DNA from: UBA12018 sp051656605
Lineage (GTDB): Bacteria; Bacteroidota; Bacteroidia; Bacteroidales; CAMTPD01
Reading direction: 5' to 3'
Assembly: GCA_051656605.1 (NCBI GenBank)
Contig: JBOGCF010000044.1
Span: 1 to 64,000 of the forward strand
Length of the DNA: 64,000 nt
Position 1 is the stretch's first letter. Each line of letters begins with the position of its first letter. Shown piece by piece: positions 24,993-31,704 of this stretch. The notes under the pieces were generated by a model. That model searched no databases, was not told the DNA's origin, and saw only the letters and a program-made list of their open reading frames with translations. Both the position numbers and the translations under genes were made by a program.

Positions 24993-27401
24993 TTAGTTAT
25001 TAGTAGTCAACATATTTGTTCGTGTCTTTGATAAGTTATCTTTATCATAATACGCATCAGCATCAACATGCGGTTTTGAATTACGAATTTCCTTAGCAAA
25101 TTCATCTTGACCTAATTCCTCAGCTGCCGCAGCAAACCATCCACAAGAATTATTCGATAAACTTTTTGTGTCCCAATCCTTTTTAAAACTTTCATAAGCC
25201 TTTTTAAAACTTTCATTTGCTAAGCTTATATTACCTTCTTGCTTATACATACGTCCAAGCTCTACTAATGCATAGCCTAGATTTGGATCTATCTCCACTG
25301 CTCTTTCTAGTAATTGTTTAGCTCTTGACGGATTTGTTCGTCGAATAGTTGAGCCAAGGTTAGCATTAACATACTTACTATTTGGATTGTTTTCTAGAGC
25401 TAATTCGTAATATTCAATAGCCTTATCTGTAACTCCCGCATCATTATAACAAACTGCAATATTATTATATAGATCTGGATCATGATATAATTCATTCTGC
25501 AGCTCATATGTTTCAGCTGCTTTTAATGAACTCCCAGCCTTATCATAAGCAGATCTCAACGAAATAAGTGTTTTCTTAGATGGCACCCCTCCATTCATTT
25601 CCATTTCAATATTAGCCTGTCTTTCTGCTTTTAGAGCTATACGCTCTTCTGTCGTTAGCTCCTTATTTGCAAAAGGATTGAGAGGATCCACATGACAAAC
25701 AACACCCATACAACTTGCTCTAGCTATCAGCATTTTATCAGAATTTACCTCAAAAACAAGTTCTATAGGACTATTAATAGGAAATCCGCTTGATAATGTC
25801 GACTCAATTTTAAGATTGAATAGAAGTTTATTTGTATTTCCAACACAAATTGGCAACTCTATAATCTTTTGACCTTCTCTACTTGATGCTAAATCCTCAA
25901 TTAATATCGTATCACATGGTATTTGAGTTCCCGCAGGCAATATCACCTTAGGTCTTTCATCTTTTGTTATAATAAGAATTGGCTCACTAGTAATAGGTTT
26001 TATCAAGCATTTATCCATACCGTTATACAACAATGAATGAATTGCAGAACCCTGTGATACATGTGTTTGAAGATTACGTGGCACAAGCATTTCTGAATCT
26101 TCGAAATAATTATTCACAGCAGATTGAATATATGGACTTTGAGCACTCCCACCTATAAATAAAACATAGTCAATCTCTTCTTTGGGTATCTTAGACTTCT
26201 TTATTGCACTATCGATTGGCGAGAAAATACTATTATATTCGTCCTCTCCTTTTATTTTGGTAGTCTTTGAGAAGCCTTGTTTTAGAAAGACATTCATAGT
26301 CTCTGTAAGCTCCTTATTCGTAAGATAGAATGACCTTTGCTCAAGTATACCTTTATTTGTAGCTACAATAACTTCAGATTCTATTTCAGTTTTAAGATCG
26401 CTATTCTTTACATCCGGTAAAACAAAATCATTAGTCAATAGAGAAAGATTTTTATTCATCATAATCTTCAATCTTTCTGCTACTTTATACAAAGCAGATG
26501 CAATGTGTTTTCTTTCATTCGTCCTAAATTGATCCTTAGTTTTTCCATTAGCTTCGAAAAAGCGCGGCATGAGGTAATGATATGTTAGATAACGATCCAC
26601 ATCATCACCTCCTAGTTTTGTAAATTTAGAGATTGCGACATTTTTAGAAAAAAAGCCATTTTCATTTTTTCCAACTTCTAAAATTGATATATCACATGTG
26701 CCTCCTCCAAAATCAAACACTAATACTTTTGAATTATAATCAGGACTAATTACTATTGGTTCATTATCTACTGCTCTAGATACAACATAACTAATAAATG
26801 CAGCATTAGGCTCATCAATCAAAGCTTGCTTTGATACTTTCATATCATTAGCCATAAGAGCATTCAATAAATCCTTTCGTTGATTTGCTTCAAAAGACGC
26901 TGGAATACTTACAGCATACGAAATATCTGAACTAATATTATTTTCCTTGCAATAGTGTAAAATCAAAAACTTAAGATAAGCAAAGAATACACGAGCAGCA
27001 TCCTGAGGATTACGAATCTTAAACGGATCTACATCTCTCAGTTCACTCTCATAATATTTAGCACCCAAGTCCTCTCCGAGTTCCATCTTAAATGAATACC
27101 AAATATTTTTGCCTCGTTTTAATTGATATTTCATATCAGAAGCTCCAAATCCCACTAATATACGATTTTGAAACCAAGCAATTACTGAAGGTACAATTAC
27201 TGACGAATGCTTTGCTCCATCAGGGAGTATCTGGGCCAAACTTAGAGACTTTGTATGAATTTGACCAGATATAGCATCATAAGATGCTATAGATACAACA
27301 GTGGTAGAAGTTCCAAAATCAATGCCCACATATGTCTTACCAGTCATTAAACCAGCATTACGAACCACTGGCAATAAAGAATTTGTTGTAATTTCCTCCA
27401 T
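24993..27401 (-). CDS. Hsp70/DnaK-like ATPase fused to TPR repeats
   Basis: 802 residues; first gene of the operon. The Hsp70 nucleotide-binding fold is clear: phosphate-1 YVGIDFGTSTTVVSI (about 24-38), phosphate-2 VFDFGGGTCDISIL, adenosine motif FIGGSAQSPYIQ. A following beta-rich region (about 480-600) occupies the place of a substrate-binding domain. Instead of a helical lid there are TPR-type repeats from about 640 to 775 (for example YNNIAVCYNDAGVTDKAIEY, YALVELGRMYKQEGNISLAN). No signal peptide. It is not housekeeping DnaK, which lacks TPRs. Possibly it senses misfolded or foreign protein, or remodels the helicase partner. Confidence 0.9.
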   Translation of the reverse strand: MEEITTNSLLPVVRNAGLMTGKTYVGIDFGTSTTVVSIASYDAISGQIHTKSLSLAQILPDGAKHSSVIVPSVIAWFQNRILVGFGASDMKYQLKRGKNIWYSFKMELGEDLGAKYYESELRDVDPFKIRNPQDAARVFFAYLKFLILHYCKENNISSDISYAVSIPASFEANQRKDLLNALMANDMKVSKQALIDEPNAAFISYVVSRAVDNEPIVISPDYNSKVLVFDFGGGTCDISILEVGKNENGFFSKNVAISKFTKLGGDDVDRYLTYHYLMPRFFEANGKTKDQFRTNERKHIASALYKVAERLKIMMNKNLSLLTNDFVLPDVKNSDLKTEIESEVIVATNKGILEQRSFYLTNKELTETMNVFLKQGFSKTTKIKGEDEYNSIFSPIDSAIKKSKIPKEEIDYVLFIGGSAQSPYIQSAVNNYFEDSEMLVPRNLQTHVSQGSAIHSLLYNGMDKCLIKPITSEPILIITKDERPKVILPAGTQIPCDTILIEDLASSREGQKIIELPICVGNTNKLLFNLKIESTLSSGFPINSPIELVFEVNSDKMLIARASCMGVVCHVDPLNPFANKELTTEERIALKAERQANIEMEMNGGVPSKKTLISLRSAYDKAGSSLKAAETYELQNELYHDPDLYNNIAVCYNDAGVTDKAIEYYELALENNPNSKYVNANLGSTIRRTNPSRAKQLLERAVEIDPNLGYALVELGRMYKQEGNISLANESFKKAYESFKKDWDTKSLSNNSCGWFAAAAEELGQDEFAKEIRNSKPHVDADAYYDKDNLSKTRTNMLTTNN

Positions 27402-27492
27402 AAATTAGACTATTTAAATAAACAGAATAATAATTTAAACTAAAGAATATCGAAAATTCAAGCTGTATTTTTATTTATCATTGAAATTTAAA

Positions 27493-27500
27493 CAAAGATA
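27493..27500 (-). promoter_or_regulatory. -7 promoter element of the Hsp70-helicase-TerB operon
   Basis: Minus strand TATCTTTG, an exact TAnnTTTG match, giving a leader of about 85 nt before the ATG at 27401. No -33 element at the usual spacing, which may mean an activator or alternative sigma factor is needed. Confidence 0.5.
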
Positions 27501-27678
27501 CAAACACATCTAACTAGATATATAAAACGCAACTTTACAAATAAGCCTTCAATTAAAGCCCTACAGCCACAAATATAATATTTATCATACTTTAATCAAA
27601 TATAATAAATAAAAGATCTTCATTTACAACAATCATACAAAACAAAAACAGGAAAGCCTTTATACCACCCAAACCAAG

Positions 27679-27686
27679 TATCTTTG
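27679..27686 (+). promoter_or_regulatory. -7 promoter element for the gene at 27733
   Basis: TATCTTTG, matching TAnnTTTG, 46 bp upstream of the ATG at 27733. The -33 position is weak. Confidence 0.5.
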
Positions 27687-27732
27687 CGGGTTCTAACACT
27701 TTAATTTTATTCACACATTAATTTTTATTGAA

Positions 27733-28121
27733 ATGGCAAAGAGAAAAAAAAGGGTAAACGAAATCGTATTCAGTATCGCAGTGCAAAGAAGAACAAAGAG
27801 TCGCTAAAGGCATACAAAAAGACTTCTAAAAAACTAAGGAAACTTATCGAGAATTCTAAATTGAAGCGAAAAGATGAGGCTCTTGCTTTTCTCGATATAT
27901 TGGATGCTTGTTGCGAGGTCTTGATCGGTCAGGTACTTCACGACTCGATAAAGGTGAAGGATCCGCTGGCATTGATGGCGGGGCTCAAACAGATGCAGCG
28001 CGATAATTACTTATCATTTAAGTCGAGCGAAATGGGACGTATTTTGATCCAGTCGTGCGTGTTTAATAGTGAAATTGTCGTTAATCTTCGCATGCTTTCG
28101 GCCTTCTTTAATGAAAAATAA
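27733..28121 (+). pseudogene. Small basic protein gene with a -1 shift at an A8 tract (frameshifted or programmed)
   Basis: ATG at 27733 reads MAKRKKRV... and stops after 24 codons. A second frame, -1 relative to it, is open from 27732 to 28121 and continues naturally: after the lysine run it reads GKRNRIQYRSAKKNKESLKA, then KLRKLIENSKLKRKDEALAF and a helical tail ending in SAFFNEK. Joined at the A8 run (27744-27751, A AAA AAA G), the product is about 130 residues with a very basic N-terminal third and an acidic/hydrophobic helical C-terminal part. No family recognised. Options are one lost A in the homopolymer (mutation or sequencing error), phase variation, or a genuine -1 slip at the AAAAAAG heptamer. 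The only in-frame start in the downstream frame is TTG at 27861. Confidence 0.65.
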
Positions 28122-28522
28122 GGGGGTATAAACGGGTCAATTTTACAAAAAAACATTTTAGCCAAGACCTTACATATAACACATTATACAACACCGTATT
28201 AACTTCCGAATTATTTTTCAAAGCCAAAATGTTGACTTTTCGCACAAACAGCAAACAACCAAAACATGGACGCGTATATATCAACCCTTTAACTTGTGTA
28301 CCTTTTACACCATGTCCGATTCCGAAATTTCAAACTTAAGGTTTGTGTTTTTTTGAACTTTGCAACCTTTCACTCTACTTTTGCATCACAGATTTTTTGC
28401 TGATAAACTATTTGTAGTCACACAAGAATAACCCACCGCAATCATCGCTGACTTGATCCCAGCTTCGAATGAAAAAGTTTTCTCTTGGCATTAAAAAAAA
28501 CACGTTACTTAATTTTCAAACC
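28122..28522. other. 400-bp gene-free region with promoter
   Basis: No ORF supported. It contains small inverted repeats (GTGTA/TACAC near 28295-28310; CAAAC/GTTTG near 28330-28345) and the promoter at 28352-28383. An ATG at 28469 would extend the next gene by 18 residues, but that extension (KKFSLGIKKNTLLNFQ) looks unlike conserved coding sequence. Confidence 0.6.
28352..28383 (+). promoter_or_regulatory. Bacteroidota promoter for the primase-helicase cluster
   Basis: TTTG at 28352-28355 and TACTTTTG at 28376-28383 match the -33 and -7 consensus elements with a 20-bp spacer. The leader to the ATG at 28523 is about 130 nt. Confidence 0.7.
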
Positions 28523-29119
28523 ATGAAACAAATTATTTATTTTCCGTTTGCAAAACAACCGGAATATCAAGCTTTACCACGTCCCGACAAGTTGTTGCTT
28601 ATCGGCATCTACATGCAATGGAACAACAGCGGCGAGACCAATCAACTTCTCGAATACGTCAATCATGCCGAAATCCATGAGATTACGGGTGATGTGTCGA
28701 TTGATCTTCACACCCTCTCGAATCGGAAATGGCGTTTGCTACTCCAATTCGGACTGATCAGGATCGATAATACCATTACGTTTATCATCGACAAGAAGAC
28801 CTATTCAACTACAAATCTTTCCAAAGAAGGGTCGAATATTACTCGCTACTGGTACAATAAGGGTGGCGATCAGATTTGTCAGAAAAAAACTCCGTTTGTC
28901 AAAAAAACCGACACGAGCGACAGAAAACTTGACACGAACGACCGAAAATCGGTCAGGAACGCACGAAAAACCGACACGAACGACCGAAAATTTGACGGGA
29001 ACGATGTTTTTTCTGACAAACAAACTCAAAATCCGAGTGCTATAAATCCCCGAAAACCCAGTGTACATCCCAATTTTTCGGGAGCCACACAACCTAAATT
29101 TATAAAGAAAAAAAAGTAA
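28523..29119 (+). CDS. Hypothetical protein with heptad (7-residue) repeats, upstream of primase-helicase
   Basis: 198 residues from the ATG at 28523 (an alternative ATG at 28469 adds 18). The first ~100 residues look like a compact winged-helix-like domain (KQIIYFPFAKQPEYQALPRP, DKLLLIGIYMQW, RKWRLLLQFGLIRIDNTITF). Residues about 129-161 are five degenerate 7-residue units such as KTDTSDR, KLDTNDR, KTDTNDR. The C-terminus is a basic, disordered tail ending in KKKK. Position 103 bp before a primase-helicase and the DNA-binding look suggest a replication-associated role, for example an initiator or loader; that is inference. No family recognised. Confidence 0.75.
   Translation: MKQIIYFPFAKQPEYQALPRPDKLLLIGIYMQWNNSGETNQLLEYVNHAEIHEITGDVSIDLHTLSNRKWRLLLQFGLIRIDNTITFIIDKKTYSTTNLSKEGSNITRYWYNKGGDQICQKKTPFVKKTDTSDRKLDTNDRKSVRNARKTDTNDRKFDGNDVFSDKQTQNPSAINPRKPSVHPNFSGATQPKFIKKKK
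28908..29006 (+). repeat. Iteron-like ~21-bp direct repeats inside a coding region
   Basis: Five successive units near 28908, 28928, 28949, 28971 and 28991 share the core GACACGAACGACCGAAAA; two copies are identical over 18 bases and the third and fifth are degenerate. The spacing of about 21 bp equals two helical turns, as in plasmid iterons. They also encode the heptads of the host protein, so they may be purely protein repeats. Confidence 0.8.
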
Positions 29120-29222
29120 CAGTTTCTGCTCTTATATATATTACATATATAAACGTGGATTGAGGAAGACGTTTATTATATGATAATACATATATCACCA
29201 CACACAAACAACATCAAATACC

Positions 29223-31172
29223 ATGAATATCAAATTCAAAAGAATAGACCAAGTCTTCAACCTCAAAATCAATCGTCGCTATAGTGCCATGTACGTATGT
29301 CCGCTTTGTGGACCCACGCGCAAAAAGAAGAATGAAAAAACCTTACGCTGGTATGTAAACGATAATGGCGGTTCGGGATTTTGCCATCACTGTAGGGAGT
29401 GGTGTCACGAGGTGATCGAAGAGTGGCAAAAGGAACAGTTCAAAAAACAGGCTACTGCCCCTACCCATTCGCAGCATCAGCAACCTACCCATTCGTGGCA
29501 TCAACCACCTTTTCAGTCTCCACCACCTTTCGAGTCACAGCCACAGCAGCCTACCGGTCAAAAACCGGTGCTTACTGCTGCCGAGTGCGACAGACGCATC
29601 AAGGCCAAGTATCCGCCTGCTCGCCGTTCGCTTAGCCCCAAAGCTGTTGCCTGGCTCCAATCGCGCGGCATCAGCAGCGAGGTGGCCATCGAGATGGGTG
29701 TATTCAGTGCCATAGGCAAAGACAACCAAGAGATGATCGGTTTTGTGTACCGACTAGACGGACTGGAGTATAACATCAAATTTCGATTTCTCGATAAAAA
29801 GGGCTTTTACTTTGCCCTTGCCAACACTCCCAAGATTGCCTACAACGCAGATGTATTGAGTACCGAAAAATCGGTGATCATTACCGAGGGCGAGATGGAT
29901 ACGCTGGCATTTAGACAAGTAGGTGCCAGCAATGCGATGTCGCCACCCTTTGGCGCGGCAGGCGATCAAGAGGCCTGGATGCAGATGCATGCAAGCAAAC
30001 TGTCGGCTATCGAGCATTTCTTTTTGGCGGTAGATACCGACGAAGCGGGCGATATGCTCCGCCAGACGCTGCTCGACAAGTGGGGATATTACCGATGCAG
30101 CATCATCACATTCGACGACCAAAAAGATGCCAACGACTTGCTGATGGCTCAAGGACCGGAAGCCCTTATCGAGGCCAAGATCCAACACACCACACTGATT
30201 TACAACTCACCGGGTACAACGGATATGCGTAGCAAGCTCAACGAATTTATGGAGTATTTCAAAAACGGAGGGATGAAGGGCGAGAAGCTGGGATTTGCTC
30301 CGATAGATGAGATTGTAAGTTGGCGCACGGGCACGTTGGCACTCATCTGCGGTATTCCGAGTCACGGCAAGTCGGGTTTTCTCGACTTTCTGATGATGCT
30401 GCTCAACTTGCAGTTGGATTGGAAAGCGGCGATCTACAGTCCCGAAAACTTCCCCGACGTACACCACGTGAGCAAATTTGTATCGATGCTTACCGGCAAG
30501 CAGTTCAACGAGGAGCACATGTCGGATGAAGAGTGCCGGACGGCTTTCTTCAAGGTGTGTGACCAGTTTGTTTTTATCACCCCCACGCTCACCAAACTCA
30601 AGGATATCCTCGAAGCTATCGCTCTTGAGGTGAAGCACAACGGAATCAAGGTCGCGGTGATAGATCCGTTCAACGTGATTACGATAGATCGCGATTCTAT
30701 GGGCAAGGAAACGGATATGATCAATGCCGCGCTCGACGAAATCCACCGCTTTGCCCGACACTACAACATCTTGTTTTTCGTCGTTGCCCATCCTCGCAAA
30801 ATGGAGGCACTTTATGCCGATCAGCAAAAAGGCTACACCTACAGGCGGGGCAAATACAAGTCGGCAAACCAAGCGAGTGAACTATCCCCCACAGGTAATA
30901 ATCAGCATCGCATGCCGGTGTTTCGAGTGCCTAACCTGTACGATGTAATGAACTCGTCGAACTTCTACAATCACATCGACTACGGTATCATTGTGTATCG
31001 CGACTATTCGGAACAAGGAGGATTTGGGCAGAAAGTGAACATCATTTTCGAAAAGCTCAAATGGATCGAGATTGGTGCTCCGGGCGCATGTACCCTCGGG
31101 TTCAACATTACGACCAATCGCTACGAAGACCTCTCGGGCGACATCGACGAGCCCAATGCTTCGTGGTTGTAA
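29223..31172 (+). CDS. Primase-helicase (zinc ribbon, Toprim and DnaB-type RecA domains; T7 gp4/Twinkle-like)
   Basis: 649 residues. The N-terminal zinc ribbon has CPLCG (about 27-31) and CHHCREWCH (about 55-63). A Pro/Gln/His-rich linker (about 75-115) follows. The Toprim domain has VIITEGEMDTLAFRQ (about 217) and FLAVDTDEAGDML (about 268), the acidic metal-binding residues of DnaG-type primases. The C-terminal hexameric helicase domain has Walker A ICGIPSHGKSG (about 375-385) and Walker B VAVIDPFNVI (about 480). Such fusions replicate phages and some mobile elements. Here the gene sits with RecD2, HU, DUF4248 and glucosaminidase genes, a set common in Bacteroidales chromosomes. GC content looks higher than in the operon at 21.9-27.4 kb. 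Confidence 0.92.
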   Translation: MNIKFKRIDQVFNLKINRRYSAMYVCPLCGPTRKKKNEKTLRWYVNDNGGSGFCHHCREWCHEVIEEWQKEQFKKQATAPTHSQHQQPTHSWHQPPFQSPPPFESQPQQPTGQKPVLTAAECDRRIKAKYPPARRSLSPKAVAWLQSRGISSEVAIEMGVFSAIGKDNQEMIGFVYRLDGLEYNIKFRFLDKKGFYFALANTPKIAYNADVLSTEKSVIITEGEMDTLAFRQVGASNAMSPPFGAAGDQEAWMQMHASKLSAIEHFFLAVDTDEAGDMLRQTLLDKWGYYRCSIITFDDQKDANDLLMAQGPEALIEAKIQHTTLIYNSPGTTDMRSKLNEFMEYFKNGGMKGEKLGFAPIDEIVSWRTGTLALICGIPSHGKSGFLDFLMMLLNLQLDWKAAIYSPENFPDVHHVSKFVSMLTGKQFNEEHMSDEECRTAFFKVCDQFVFITPTLTKLKDILEAIALEVKHNGIKVAVIDPFNVITIDRDSMGKETDMINAALDEIHRFARHYNILFFVVAHPRKMEALYADQQKGYTYRRGKYKSANQASELSPTGNNQHRMPVFRVPNLYDVMNSSNFYNHIDYGIIVYRDYSEQGGFGQKVNIIFEKLKWIEIGAPGACTLGFNITTNRYEDLSGDIDEPNASWL

Positions 31173-31190
31173 TGCCTTGTTGCATGCCAA

Positions 31191-31436
31191 TCAGGGTTCG
31201 CCCAGGTAATGCGTCATGCAGCCTACCATCTTGGGCGAAAGGAGTTTCTGGCGTGGCTTCCACCCGCATTCCTCGAGTGCGGCGCGAAGTCCGCGCGTTT
31301 CGCGAATCCACTTGCTCAGGGTCTTCGAGGCGGTCTCGGGAGCGCAATCGGGACAATAGAGCATGGCGAGCTCCTGAAAGGCATAACTTTTACATACAAA
31401 GGTGGTTTCGAGGTGATATGTTGCTGTTTTTTCCAT
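31191..31436 (-). CDS. DUF4248 family small protein
   Basis: 81 residues, minus strand, facing the primase-helicase gene tail-to-tail with an 18-bp gap. The pattern of DUF4248 is clear: YAFQELAMLYCPDCAPETAS, then KWIRETRGLRAALEECGW, then KLLSPKMVGCMTHYLGEP, with a helix-turn-helix-like arrangement. Overlapping plus-strand frames here are not real. In many Bacteroidales a DUF4248 gene is followed by an HU-like gene and a peptidoglycan hydrolase, as in this window. The function is unknown; a DNA-binding regulator is plausible. Confidence 0.88.
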   Translation of the reverse strand: MEKTATYHLETTFVCKSYAFQELAMLYCPDCAPETASKTLSKWIRETRGLRAALEECGWKPRQKLLSPKMVGCMTHYLGEP

Positions 31437-31704
31437 GATAGATATCGTATTTAAGGAGGCATTTTGCCCGGTGTTTTTCTCTTAAATTTACAAAACAATG
31501 CGCTAAACTACAAGCATTTACACACCTATATTCACTATAAAAACTGTTTTACCGAAGATGCAAATGCGTCTTCGTCGAAAACAGTTTTGCGTTTTCATCG
31601 AAAATAGAAAATCGTTTTCAATGAAGACAATATCGATTATTTAACTACTTTTGCCGAAGTAACATCGCATTTTCTAAATTCCCCCAAAAAAGTTATTGTC
31701 ACCT
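31437..31704. other. Divergent intergenic region between DUF4248 and recD2
   Basis: 268 bp. The first 100 bp show nothing notable. From 31540 onward there is a long hairpin and several GAAAAC/GTTTTC inverted segments (to about 31625), then TTTGCCGAAG sequence before recD2. Confidence 0.6.
31540..31588. repeat. Long imperfect hairpin upstream of recD2
   Basis: AAAACTGTTTTACCGAAGATGC pairs with GCGTCTTCGTCGAAAACAGTTTT over about 20 positions with small mismatches around a four-base loop (AAAT). Further GTTTTCATCGAAAATAG and AAAATCGTTTTCAATGA copies follow to 31624. It may be an operator or mRNA leader structure. Confidence 0.7.

Larger units (their letters stand above)
27402..27732. other. 331-bp divergent promoter region
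   Basis: Strongly AT-rich and ORF-free. It separates the minus-strand Hsp70 operon from the plus-strand cluster. TAnnTTTG elements face both ways, at 27493-27500 (minus) and 27679-27686 (plus). Nothing else was recognised. Confidence 0.65.

Noticed and set aside
28908..29006. Short direct repeats as a CRISPR array
   Set aside because: Units of ~21 bp run head to tail without spacers and encode heptads.
30207..30872. Long minus-strand open frame opposite the primase-helicase gene
   Set aside because: The opposite strand has clear zinc, Toprim and P-loop motifs; the antisense product has no recognisable domain and arises from the GC-richer codon use.
31061..31438. Plus-strand open frame over the DUF4248 gene
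   Set aside because: The minus-strand frame matches DUF4248 in size and pattern; the plus frame is Arg/Ser-rich and overlaps the primase-helicase end.
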